DNA of 27,555 bases from CAZGOM01 sp964542875. GTDB taxonomy: Bacteria > Planctomycetota > Phycisphaerae > Phycisphaerales > Phycisphaeraceae. The first letter of the stretch is position 1; each line of letters starts with the position of its first letter. The DNA lies in NCBI GenBank assembly GCA_964542875.1, contig CAZIWA010000074.1:1-27555 (forward strand), read 5' to 3'. Positions 7,973 through 16,904 of the stretch are shown here, piece after piece. Both the position numbers and the translations under genes were made by a program. The notes beneath the pieces were generated by a model. The model did no database searches and was not told the origin of the DNA. It was given only the letters and a program-made list of their open reading frames with translations.

Positions 7973-10530
7973 GCACCACCCTCGCCTACTTCAAGCTCTA
8001 CATCAAAGCCGGCTGGCCTATCACGCTCGTCTGCACCCTTGCCGCCCTCCCCTTGGTTGTGTGGCCGCAGAACCTGGGCATGGGCAACCTCTCCTTGTGG
8101 GTTAATACGTGCCTGCTCGCCCTCCTTGGGATCCTCCTGGCAGGCATCACATTCCGCTTCGCCGCGCCAGACATCCTGGTCCTCAGCTCCGGCGCCCCTC
8201 CCGCGCGTCGCCTGGCGGCCCTCCTGCTGGCTTACATCACACACGCCGGCTTTTTCTGGCTCATGGCCTCACTCTGCATCTGGCTTCGCGCACGCTCGCT
8301 GGTCCAGCAGTATCGCGACAGCCTTGTCTACCCTGAAGCGGCCCCCCGGGAAGACGCCCTCACCCTTTTCTGGGCTTTGGTGCTCGCCCTCGCGGTTCTC
8401 TTGTTTCTTGAACTTCGCCTGCGCCTGGCCGCGGGTGCCGGTGTGTGGTCGTCGCTGGCTTTGTCCACCATCGCCTCTCTCGCAGGCCTCGGGCTTCTAT
8501 GGAATCTGCAATTTACACTGCGCGACATCTGGTCCTTTGAGGCATGGATACTCCTTGCCGCATGCATCATGCTCGCCACCCGTCTTTTCAATATTGTCCG
8601 CCTCCATCGCCATCCCTCCGCCAATGACGCATCTCTCCCCATTGACGTGCGCATCTGTGACGCCCTGCTGCTGCTCATCGGCATCAACATTCCTTTTGCA
8701 GGCTCACTTGATTTTGTCGCATCACCCGGCATTCTCCGTTACCACAGCGTCGTCCCAGGCCAGTGGCCGCTGGTTCTGGCCGCCCATGCAGTTGCCTTGG
8801 CCTGCGCCCTTCTGGCTGCCGTCGCTTACTGCCGAAACAAAATCGCCTTGGCCTCTTTCTCCGTTTGCGCCACCCTTCTTGTGCTGGCATTCCCCTGCCA
8901 ATGGGCCAATAAAAGCTACCTCGGACCAGTCTTCCGCCATTACAGTCAAACCTCTCTCAATCCTGATGACCTCATCTCCAGGCTCTCAGATGCCTCTCAA
9001 CACCAGGCCATCACCGCCTGGATGCTGCTCCATCCCACCCAGACCGCTTCAGCCCCGTTGATCAAAAAGGCCGGGGGCGAAGCTTTCTACGTACAAGTGC
9101 TCAAAAACCTCGACCCCGCCGACCAGAAGTCATTTCTCGATCAACTCCAGCTTGATTCCTTCAACGCCGGCAAACCTGTCACCCCCGCCGCCGCGCACAC
9201 CATCGTCAGCACCATCATCGATCGCTCGCGTACGCACAGTATCCCCCTCATTGAGGAGCCGATGCTTCGCAAGTGCGCCCCCATGCTTTCTTCCGACGAA
9301 CTCGCCTGCATCATCCAATCCAATCTTTCTTCTCGCACCTTTTTCACCGGCCTGGGAGCAAGTTTTTCCCTTACACCCGCACCCCTCCAGACCACCTTCG
9401 ACCTCTGGCTTGCCGCGCACGCCGACGACGAGGATTCCATCACCCGCCTGGCCAACCGCCTGGCCCCCGCGCTCATCGCCACCGGTAACTGCCAAATCCT
9501 CGCCGCTCTGGGCACCCCCGTCGCCGACACCTTTTTCCGCAAAGCCATGAATCATTCCTCCTACACCACTTCCGGCTACGAAGGGTTCAATCACCCCCTC
9601 ATCCTTGGCGCCACCATGCCCGGCGGCCTCGGCCGCGCCTTCCGCAAAGACTACGCCCCACAGCTCATCGACTTCATCATCCAACACCGCATCACCAACA
9701 AACTTGGCCCCTGGTTTCCCAAAGCTCTAGGCGGCTCCGATGAACCTGTCTACCAGGCCTACTGGCAATGGGTCCTCACCAACCCAGCCTATCCCGGCAC
9801 CTTAAGCAAAGGCGCTTTCTCACCGATCACCGAACTCTCCGACTACCTGCGCCAAACCGATCCCGAGCCTTACCTTCAGGTTCTGGCGAACCCCGCCCGT
9901 CACATCCCGCCTCCCGTCAGGGAAGACGGCAGACCGTACGATCCTGAAACCGTCCAGGCCAACTATTTCAGCCGGCTCCAGTCCGTGCTGGGCGATTCCT
10001 ACAACCACCCCGAACGGCGCGAGCTCTTCCGCAAAATCAGCTCCGAAATCCGCCAAAACCCCGCACGCTACGGCCTCCCGGATTCTTCCGGCAGAAACGT
10101 CGTTCTCAATCGTGTCATCGACCGATATATCGATCCTGACCCGCCGCTCGTATCATCCGCCCAGTTTCAGGGGGAATGGCTCGTTGAAATCGCCGCGGAT
10201 CTCTCCCTGGCCCCATCCGAAAAAGACAAGGCCCTCACCCGGATCATCCAATCACGCCAGATCACCTGGGAATCCATCCCCCATCTCGCCGCTCACGCCG
10301 ACCCCATATTCCGCCGCCACGCGCCGGACCTCATCATCCGCTGGCCCACGCCGCAAAACCTCACCCTCCTGGCCAAGCTCGCCGCCGACCCCGACCCCAC
10401 CGTCGCCGCCCGCGCAAAAACAGCGCAAAAGTTCATCGACGAACTCAAATCCCTTCCCCTCGACCAACTCCCGGATCCCAACACGCCTCAGGCGATACGA
10501 TTCTTCGATCTCACGAGGCTCGAAAAATGA
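7969..10530 (+). CDS. Module 3 fused permease-ectodomain protein SL3
   Basis: An 853-residue fusion with the same design as the preceding protein. S part: LYIKAGWPITL, RFAAPDILVLSSGAPPARRL (63-82), six helices. L part starts at VRICDA (227-232) with three more helices, then the large domain. The beta unit present in SL2 is missing: only ~35 residues separate the last helix from HQAITAWMLLHP near 345, which explains most of the 136-residue length difference. Other series boxes are GATMPGG near 547, DPEPYLQVLA, ARYGL, DLIIRWPTPQN near 787 and FFDLTRLEK at the end. It overlaps both neighbours by ATGA. C-terminal similarity to SL2 suggests that these two fusions arose by duplication of one fused ancestor. 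Confidence 0.85.
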   Translation: MSTTLAYFKLYIKAGWPITLVCTLAALPLVVWPQNLGMGNLSLWVNTCLLALLGILLAGITFRFAAPDILVLSSGAPPARRLAALLLAYITHAGFFWLMASLCIWLRARSLVQQYRDSLVYPEAAPREDALTLFWALVLALAVLLFLELRLRLAAGAGVWSSLALSTIASLAGLGLLWNLQFTLRDIWSFEAWILLAACIMLATRLFNIVRLHRHPSANDASLPIDVRICDALLLLIGINIPFAGSLDFVASPGILRYHSVVPGQWPLVLAAHAVALACALLAAVAYCRNKIALASFSVCATLLVLAFPCQWANKSYLGPVFRHYSQTSLNPDDLISRLSDASQHQAITAWMLLHPTQTASAPLIKKAGGEAFYVQVLKNLDPADQKSFLDQLQLDSFNAGKPVTPAAAHTIVSTIIDRSRTHSIPLIEEPMLRKCAPMLSSDELACIIQSNLSSRTFFTGLGASFSLTPAPLQTTFDLWLAAHADDEDSITRLANRLAPALIATGNCQILAALGTPVADTFFRKAMNHSSYTTSGYEGFNHPLILGATMPGGLGRAFRKDYAPQLIDFIIQHRITNKLGPWFPKALGGSDEPVYQAYWQWVLTNPAYPGTLSKGAFSPITELSDYLRQTDPEPYLQVLANPARHIPPPVREDGRPYDPETVQANYFSRLQSVLGDSYNHPERRELFRKISSEIRQNPARYGLPDSSGRNVVLNRVIDRYIDPDPPLVSSAQFQGEWLVEIAADLSLAPSEKDKALTRIIQSRQITWESIPHLAAHADPIFRRHAPDLIIRWPTPQNLTLLAKLAADPDPTVAARAKTAQKFIDELKSLPLDQLPDPNTPQAIRFFDLTRLEK

Positions 10531-11198
10531 AAACCACACTCTCCTGGATATCGCTCTACATCAAAGCCGCCTGGCGGCTGACTCTCCCCGTCAGCGCCTG
10601 CCTTGCCGTGCTCACCCTCATCTACCCCGGCGAAATGCTTCGCATACCCCTGGCCTACTTTGCCGTCGTGATGCTCTACTGCATCCCCCTGAGCTTCCTG
10701 CTCCACCCCGTGGACAAGCTCCTCATCACCCTCGGCATGAGCGCGCCTAAACGCCTCGTGGCGATGCTCACGGGTTGGTCCCTCCATCTGTTCACTGTCT
10801 GGCTTTTCACATGCCTGGCCTTGGCTTACCTTCCTTCGACGCCTGAACGCTACGTCTCCGCCTTCAATCTCTGGTCCAGGTCGATCCCCCTGCTTTATCA
10901 GACTCAATTCTCCATTTTCCTTGTCACCCTCGGGTTCATCATCGGCTGGGTGGATTATCAATCCCGCCGGCTCGCCGGCATGCCGCCGATCGATTCCGCA
11001 CTCATCCTCATCCTCGGCCAGGCCTGTGTCCTGGGGTCGCTCCCGTCAGTCATGCCTTATGTCACACTCCTCCCGCTCTTTGAAGGTCATTCCGGCAACT
11101 ACGTTTTGGGCCCCCTCGCCGCCGCCCTGGGCATCACTTTCGTCGTCACCCGGGTCGTCGCTGCCTATCGCCACCTCAGCGACTCGGAGGTCGCATGA
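10527..11198 (+). CDS. Module 4 permease-like protein S4
   Basis: A 223-residue membrane protein and a good reference for the S family. It starts MKTTLSWISLYIKAAW and has six helices near 17-33, 40-58, 78-101, 122-142, 156-180 and 192-212. Two basic loops carry conserved motifs: PVDKLLITLGMSAPKRL (61-77) and WVDYQSRRLAGM (141-152); by the positive-inside rule both are cytoplasmic, so both termini are inside. Such loops are good candidates for contact with the ATPase. It ends HLSDSEVA. The DNA for that ending contains GGAGG four bases before the next ATG, and the genes overlap by ATGA. Its family is unnamed to me; an ABC-2-like permease role rests on topology and operon context. Confidence 0.82.
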   Translation: MKTTLSWISLYIKAAWRLTLPVSACLAVLTLIYPGEMLRIPLAYFAVVMLYCIPLSFLLHPVDKLLITLGMSAPKRLVAMLTGWSLHLFTVWLFTCLALAYLPSTPERYVSAFNLWSRSIPLLYQTQFSIFLVTLGFIIGWVDYQSRRLAGMPPIDSALILILGQACVLGSLPSVMPYVTLLPLFEGHSGNYVLGPLAAALGITFVVTRVVAAYRHLSDSEVA

Positions 11199-13777
11199 AT
11201 CTCTCCACCAATGACACTTACGCATTCCTCACCGCAGTCGGCTGCTTCCTCGCCACTGTCTGCTTTGTTTCTCTGCTCTGGAGGCTCATACGCCGCCGCC
11301 CCCAGCCCCTCCAACGCCCTTCCAAGGCCCGCTATGCCGACGCCGCGCTTGTCGCCGGCTTCATCATCTTTTTTGTCCTCCGCGCCATCGCACTGGCTGA
11401 CATCACCAATCTCAGTGAACGCCGCTGGGTCGCGGACATCCACCAGAACCATCTCATCGGGCTTTGGATCGCCTACGCATGCGTCGCCGCGCTGGGCATC
11501 TTCAGCGCCATCTGCATCGCGCGTAATCGCCGCTATCAGGCGCTTCTTTTCTTCACCCTCGCCGCGGTGGTCGCCTTTGGCCCATTGCCATGGATCAAAA
11601 ACGTCGCGATCACCCCCAACAACGCACTTCAGCGGGACTACCACTGGTTCGTCAACACCCTTTACCCCGCGCACATCAAGCTCAACGGGCAAGACCTCGC
11701 CTACCCCGGCCAATTACCCCCGCTGCCTGCTGACGTCAAAGAGCTCGGCGAAGTCATCCCCGTTCCTCTGGTCAAACTCCAGTCGCCCTCCAAGGACAGG
11801 CTCGACCCCTCCACCGTTGATGCCGAAATTCCTGAGCTCTCACGCCACCTGGTCACCACGCAGTTCTCCACGTCCCAGGCCGGACACATCACCCTCGAAG
11901 TCGACGGTCAGAAACTTCTGCTCCCGAATCTCAGGTTCTACGCCCCAGGCTGGGTTAACTACGTCGCCCCCAGCGAGTTTGAATACAACCGCAGGGTCCA
12001 GCCCATCCTCGCCTGGCTCATCGCCCACCCAGACCTCACCAGCGCCGGCGCGCCCTCCTCAAAAGCCGGCGGGAAACTCATTCTTTACGATCAACTCCGC
12101 CGCCTGCCCACCGCCATCGCCACTCCCGTGCGCCACTCCCTCCACGAGTGGACCTTCAACCAGGGCGGCCCCATTCCCATCATCGCCCGCCTCAGGATTG
12201 TTCGTCAGATCATCGATCTTCAACAAGTCCAGGCGCCCCTCTCTCGCTGGCCGAACCACCCCCTTGCCCGCTTTGATTACCTCCGCGCCCCCTACTACGC
12301 CGCAGACGATGTCCTTCAGGAATACATACCTGATCTCAAACCCGAAGAATTGGAGCAAATTCTCCTTCACATCATGAATCTTCCTCACCTGCCGCCCACA
12401 CCCGGCATGGTGCTTGGCTCCCTGCCTTTAGGCCCAGGGAACTACAAAGACGCCTTCCTGAGGGATCAACAGTCCCCCGACCGCGGCAACCCCGGCGAGC
12501 TCGCCTACGAAACCCTCGTCCTCTGGCTCTCCAATGGCAAAAACAGCTACATGAAGCTCCAGAAACTCCAGGAAACCCTCACTCCAAAACTCATCAAACG
12601 CCGCGCCCTTCCCATGCTCGCCCTGCTCTCTGGTCCGCAGGCCGCTGCATATTTCGAAAACAGCCTGAGCTCCTTCAATCCGCCTTCCAAAACACTTGGC
12701 ATCTATGAAATTCCCTTCATCATGGGCGCCGGCATGTCCGACGACGAAGGCAAAAAATTCCGTAAAGACCACGCCCAGAAAATCTTTAATGCCCTCGTTC
12801 AACTCACCTCGGTGAATGACTCCCTTTCCTCGCCCAACGCCCAAGCCTGGTTTCTCCGCGCCCTGGGCCCGGCCCCCACGCCTGATGAGCCCGACACACA
12901 TGAGCCCGTTCGTGAGCTTTATCTGCAATGGCTCTTAAAGAATTACGGCGAGTTCCAAACCGCCCAACCCAAGCAATCCGCCCTCGCCATCGGCCCCAGC
13001 ATCCTCGCGTGGAAAATGTGCGAAACCCGGCCCGAGCCTTACCTCCAGCTCCTTCAACAGGCCCGGCAGTTCTTCCCGGACCGTACCTGGGCGCAAATCC
13101 ACCAGGACCTCCAAAACGCCCTGGGCAATGACAACACTCCCACCGGAATTTCCCTGCCCACCCTCGACGCCTGGGCGCCCAACCGCCTGCGCACCCAGCG
13201 CGCCCACGCCCGGCTGCGCATGCCTTACGAAGCCCGCTATCGGCTGCTGGAGCAGATCACCCGGGCGGTCGTCGCCAAACCCGAGGAATACGGCCTGGGC
13301 AAAGCCGGCCCCCCGCCGCAATCCTTTCTGGACATCACCTCTTACGGCTTGCTTGATGGCCCGCGCATGGAAACCGATCCCTACCTCCGCGCCATGAAGC
13401 TCGCCGCCATTCAAGACCAGCAGTGGCTCAACCGGCTCTTCGCCAACACCACGTTGGACGACCAGGCCAAGGCCAGGGAGCTTGCCTTCGCCATCTCCAC
13501 CGGCATCCTTTCCCCTCCATCCATCACCACGCTTGCCAGGCACCCTCAGCCCTTTGCCCGCAGCGCCGCGGTCGATCTCGCCGTTCGCTGGCCCACCAAG
13601 GAAAACCAAATCCTTCTTGCGAATCTCACTGCGGACCCAAACCCTTCCGTCTCGGCCTACGCCGCCTCAGGTGAGCGTTTCGTGCAATGGCTCATACTCT
13701 CCAACTTCCAACCCATTCCATTGGCCTGGGGCCCCGACGCCATCGGCTTTTTTGACCTTGCAAGGTTCCAAAAATGA
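11195..13777 (+). CDS. Module 4 large membrane-anchored protein L4
   Basis: An 860-residue protein with four N-terminal helices (near 8-30, 49-69, 87-108, 115-133). The loop after helix 1 is strongly basic (RLIRRRPQPLQRPSKAR) and leads into the series motif ARYADA (45-50), placing N-terminus and large domain outside the cytoplasm. The domain starts with an IKLNGQDLAYPGQLPPL beta unit near 161, then YNRRVQPILAWLIAHP near 263, GAGMSDDEGKKFRKDHA near 511, EPYLQLL, EEYGLG, DLAVRWPTKEN near 794 and a C-terminal FFDLARFQK. Repeated helix pairs with AxxA/LxxL spacing suggest a HEAT-like solenoid. No catalytic motif is visible. It is closest to L5: both have WGPxAIxFFDL near the end. Confidence 0.83.
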   Translation: MNLSTNDTYAFLTAVGCFLATVCFVSLLWRLIRRRPQPLQRPSKARYADAALVAGFIIFFVLRAIALADITNLSERRWVADIHQNHLIGLWIAYACVAALGIFSAICIARNRRYQALLFFTLAAVVAFGPLPWIKNVAITPNNALQRDYHWFVNTLYPAHIKLNGQDLAYPGQLPPLPADVKELGEVIPVPLVKLQSPSKDRLDPSTVDAEIPELSRHLVTTQFSTSQAGHITLEVDGQKLLLPNLRFYAPGWVNYVAPSEFEYNRRVQPILAWLIAHPDLTSAGAPSSKAGGKLILYDQLRRLPTAIATPVRHSLHEWTFNQGGPIPIIARLRIVRQIIDLQQVQAPLSRWPNHPLARFDYLRAPYYAADDVLQEYIPDLKPEELEQILLHIMNLPHLPPTPGMVLGSLPLGPGNYKDAFLRDQQSPDRGNPGELAYETLVLWLSNGKNSYMKLQKLQETLTPKLIKRRALPMLALLSGPQAAAYFENSLSSFNPPSKTLGIYEIPFIMGAGMSDDEGKKFRKDHAQKIFNALVQLTSVNDSLSSPNAQAWFLRALGPAPTPDEPDTHEPVRELYLQWLLKNYGEFQTAQPKQSALAIGPSILAWKMCETRPEPYLQLLQQARQFFPDRTWAQIHQDLQNALGNDNTPTGISLPTLDAWAPNRLRTQRAHARLRMPYEARYRLLEQITRAVVAKPEEYGLGKAGPPPQSFLDITSYGLLDGPRMETDPYLRAMKLAAIQDQQWLNRLFANTTLDDQAKARELAFAISTGILSPPSITTLARHPQPFARSAAVDLAVRWPTKENQILLANLTADPNPSVSAYAASGERFVQWLILSNFQPIPLAWGPDAIGFFDLARFQK

Positions 13778-14445
13778 AAACCTTCTATGGCTATCTGAGT
13801 CTCTACCTCAAAGCCGCTTGGTGGGCCACCACCATCCTCGCAGGCACCGTCCTGGGCGCCGCAATCATCTTTCATCCCACTGGCGAAGCGCTCGTCCCTT
13901 TCTGGTATCCCATTCTTTTTGCCCAGTCCGTCATCCTTGCGATCCGCTTCCTCCCGGTCGACCGGCTTTTGTTCACCGTCGGCGTCACGCCGCGCAGGCG
14001 CATGGCCGTCATGTTCACCGCCTGGGTTTTGCATCTGACCATCGTCGCCATATCGCTTGCCTTCAGCGCCTATCTGGCTGGCGTTCCGATGTCCCCCTTC
14101 ATACAGCGCAGTTATAGGCAGCTCTCCGCCAGCGATCTCAACTTCATCTTCTTCTATTGCACCCTGGGGCTCATCTTCGGCTCCGCTCTTCTATGGGTTG
14201 ATCTTCAAGCCCGCAGGCTCGCCAACATGGGGCCATTTGATTCCGCCGTCTTCATGATCATCGGCCAGGTCTGCATGCTCTTTTTTGTCTATCGGCTCGG
14301 TCATTTCGTCTCCATCCGGTCCGGCTCCGGACAACCAGACATCAACCTCTTCCTCGTCACCGCAGGCGTATTCGTCCTCGTTCATCTCATTGTCAGCCGA
14401 TTGATCTCCACCCACAGCCTCCTGAAAAATTCCGAGGTGGCCTGA
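13774..14445 (+). CDS. Module 5 permease-like protein S5
   Basis: A 223-residue, six-helix membrane protein of exactly the same length as the S protein of module 4, with motifs at identical positions: LYLKAAW (10-16), PVDRLLFTVGVTPRRRM (61-77), WVDLQARRLANM (141-152), and a C-terminal NSEVA. Sequence between the motifs is otherwise well diverged, so the duplication is not recent. It starts by ATGA overlap with L4; the sequence GCAAGG lies eight bases before its ATG, inside the L4 ending. Its own end encodes GAGGTGG shortly before the next ATG, and the junction is TGATG (1-nt overlap). Probable permease subunit for the operon ATPase. Confidence 0.82.
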   Translation: MKTFYGYLSLYLKAAWWATTILAGTVLGAAIIFHPTGEALVPFWYPILFAQSVILAIRFLPVDRLLFTVGVTPRRRMAVMFTAWVLHLTIVAISLAFSAYLAGVPMSPFIQRSYRQLSASDLNFIFFYCTLGLIFGSALLWVDLQARRLANMGPFDSAVFMIIGQVCMLFFVYRLGHFVSIRSGSGQPDINLFLVTAGVFVLVHLIVSRLISTHSLLKNSEVA

Positions 14446-16904
14446 TGTCTCTCATACTCATTCTTCTGCCCATCATCGCGCTCATGGTTCTAGCCATCCC
14501 CGTGCTGCTGCTGGTGATTCTCCCCTGGTCTATTTTCCGGGACCGTCGCCACCGCGCCAAGCGCCCCCTTGGCGTGCGCTTTGGCGACGCCATGTTTCTT
14601 GGTTTCTTTTCTCTCTACGGCCTGGGCACGGCCTTCATCGCCTCCGGCTTTGCCGACTTCAACCATCTGTCCTGGAACTACAACGTCAATCAACAAATCC
14701 TCTCCCTCGCTTTCTGGTGTTACATCGGTCTTGCCATCGCGCTGATCATCTGCACACTCTGCCTCATCTTTGACCATCGCCGCACCGCCATCACCCTTTT
14801 TATCACCGCTCTTTTGTCTGTCATTCCCCTCCAATGGTTCCAGCTCGGCGCCATCTCTTATTACAACTCAAGCCCCAGTCAGGGATACCTCTGGGCGGTT
14901 AACTCCGTTCCTCAGGCTCAGACGTACCTCGACGGTAAACCTCTCGTTTACCCAGACACTTTCCCCCCGCTCCACACACGCATCCAGGCCCTTGGCCAAA
15001 TCACGGCGTTCCGGCCTAAATGGACAAACACCGGCGCATACGTAGCCCGGCCCGACATCAAGCCAGACCCGCTCAAGCCATTTCAAAGCCAGTTCACCGA
15101 CGCCGTCGAAGTGCGCCTGGGCCAATATCTCTGGCTCCAGGCTGCGGACCAATACCTCCTCATCAACCCTCTGGATGCCTCACTGAAAAAAAATCCTTCT
15201 CGAGAAACCGGCTACAGCGATCGCCCCATCCACCTCATGCCCAGCCCGATGGAGTTCAACCGCCGCTTTCAGCCTATCCTCGCCTGGGCCATCACCCACC
15301 CAACCCAGACCGCCGCCGGCCCGCTGGTGGCCAAAGCCGAATCAGACCTTTATCTCGCCGAGCAGTACAAACGTCTCCCAGACCGCTTCGCCCGCCCCCT
15401 TCAGCTCGCCCTGGTGGAGCACACTTTCAATGGCGGAAAACCCATCTCTCCATCACGCCGGGTCAAAGTCTTGAACCAGGTGTTCGACCGAATCCGCACT
15501 GAAGTCACCTCTCAACCCAGCATCGAACCAACCATCTTTTCTTATATAAACGCCCCCATTTACGTGGGACATGAAGCATTCCCCTTCCTCGTTCCATCGC
15601 TTACGCCCGCAGAACTCTCCAAAATGGCCAACCAACTCGTTGCCTCCGATCCGGGCAATGATCCCACCCAGGTCTTTGTTCTCGGCAACACCTCCTATAC
15701 CGTCCTCGATGCATGGCTCACGGGAAATCAAGACCCCGTAAAACTCAAAGCCGTTCAAGATGCCCTGGGCCCCGCGTTCGCACATAAAGACTTGGTGATG
15801 GGCCTTAGCCGGCTCTCCGGCCCCCACGCGGCGAAATATTTTGAAGACCGCCTCGTCATCCAGGCAACGGATCCCAATGCGCTGAAATGGACCTTGATGT
15901 GGGGCGCAGGCATGTCAGGCCCCGAAGGAAAAAAGTTCCGCGCCGACCACGCCGAGCAAATCGCTCAAGCCCTTCTGGAAATGCGCCGCGAACGTCAAAT
16001 CGACTTTCAACTCCCGCCTAACCTCTTTCAGCAGCGCGCCTTTGGCCCCGTGCCCGAGCCCGGCCAACCCGAAGAACCCGTCCGCGACCTCTACATAAAA
16101 GCTTTCCTCAAAAACTACACCCCCACCAAAGCCGAAACGATCAAGTTCTCTCCCGTCCAATGCCGGTTTAATGAACTCCTCTGGATGCTTAATGAAACCC
16201 GCCCCGAGCCCTACCTTCAGGTCTTGGCCGACCCACGCCTCATCCCCAAGGGCCGAACCTGGGCAGACCTCACGCGCGACCTCACCTTCGCCCTCTCCTC
16301 CATGTCCCAGCCTCACCCCCTTGAGCCCATCCTCTCCGGTTACGGCCGCCACGCAAACCAGATCATCACCGCCTGGGCCGCCTCGAAAAAGCCCACCCCC
16401 GACCAGCTCGCCAAGCTTACCCAGGACATCGCCACCCAGGTGATTGCCCACCCTGAAACCTACGGCATCAAAAACCCCGCGCGTGTTCCCCCCAACTTCC
16501 TCGCCGATCTCAAAGCACAAAATCTCTGCTCCCAGCCGCAGGACATCCAGCGTCTCACCCTGCTCTTCTCCCTTAAAACCCTTGATGACACAGCCAAGGC
16601 CCAGGAGCTTTCCTTCGCCGTCCAAACGGGCTATATCTCCCCCGGCGCCATCACGCCGCTCCTCGCCCGCGCCGAGCCCTTCGCCCGCAAAGCGGGCATC
16701 GACCTCATCGTCCGCTGGCCCACGCCCGAAAACCAATCCACCCTCTCAACCCTCGCCGCAGACCCCGACGCCTCCGTCGCCTCCTACGCAAAAGCCGGCC
16801 AAAGCTTCATCCAATGGCTCAGCGGTCAACCGCTCGACGAAATCCCGGCCCCCTGGGGCCCGCATGCCATCAGTTTTTTCGATCTGGGGAGGTTTGAAAA
16901 ATGA
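14445..16904 (+). CDS. Module 5 large membrane-anchored protein L5
   Basis: An 819-residue protein with four helices (near 3-30, 49-69, 84-108, 114-133), a basic loop FRDRRHRAKR and series motif VRFGDA (44-49). The extracytoplasmic part has an AQTYLDGKPLVYPDTFPPL beta unit near 158, FNRRFQPILAWAITHP near 270, GAGMSGPEGKKFRADHAEQI near 487, GPVPEPGQPEEPVRDLY, ETRPEPYLQVLADP, ETYGI, DLIVRWPTPEN near 753 and the C-terminal FFDLGRFEK. It is the most canonical L, with every series box present. The end encodes GGGGAGG eight bases before the next ATG, a full Shine-Dalgarno. No named family or catalytic residues are recognised. Confidence 0.83.
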   Translation: MSLILILLPIIALMVLAIPVLLLVILPWSIFRDRRHRAKRPLGVRFGDAMFLGFFSLYGLGTAFIASGFADFNHLSWNYNVNQQILSLAFWCYIGLAIALIICTLCLIFDHRRTAITLFITALLSVIPLQWFQLGAISYYNSSPSQGYLWAVNSVPQAQTYLDGKPLVYPDTFPPLHTRIQALGQITAFRPKWTNTGAYVARPDIKPDPLKPFQSQFTDAVEVRLGQYLWLQAADQYLLINPLDASLKKNPSRETGYSDRPIHLMPSPMEFNRRFQPILAWAITHPTQTAAGPLVAKAESDLYLAEQYKRLPDRFARPLQLALVEHTFNGGKPISPSRRVKVLNQVFDRIRTEVTSQPSIEPTIFSYINAPIYVGHEAFPFLVPSLTPAELSKMANQLVASDPGNDPTQVFVLGNTSYTVLDAWLTGNQDPVKLKAVQDALGPAFAHKDLVMGLSRLSGPHAAKYFEDRLVIQATDPNALKWTLMWGAGMSGPEGKKFRADHAEQIAQALLEMRRERQIDFQLPPNLFQQRAFGPVPEPGQPEEPVRDLYIKAFLKNYTPTKAETIKFSPVQCRFNELLWMLNETRPEPYLQVLADPRLIPKGRTWADLTRDLTFALSSMSQPHPLEPILSGYGRHANQIITAWAASKKPTPDQLAKLTQDIATQVIAHPETYGIKNPARVPPNFLADLKAQNLCSQPQDIQRLTLLFSLKTLDDTAKAQELSFAVQTGYISPGAITPLLARAEPFARKAGIDLIVRWPTPENQSTLSTLAADPDASVASYAKAGQSFIQWLSGQPLDEIPAPWGPHAISFFDLGRFEK

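Noticed and set aside
2565..16904. L proteins as peptidases or glycosidases
   Set aside because: No HExxH, GxSxG, DxH or other catalytic pattern is conserved among the five L regions; the shared motifs look structural.
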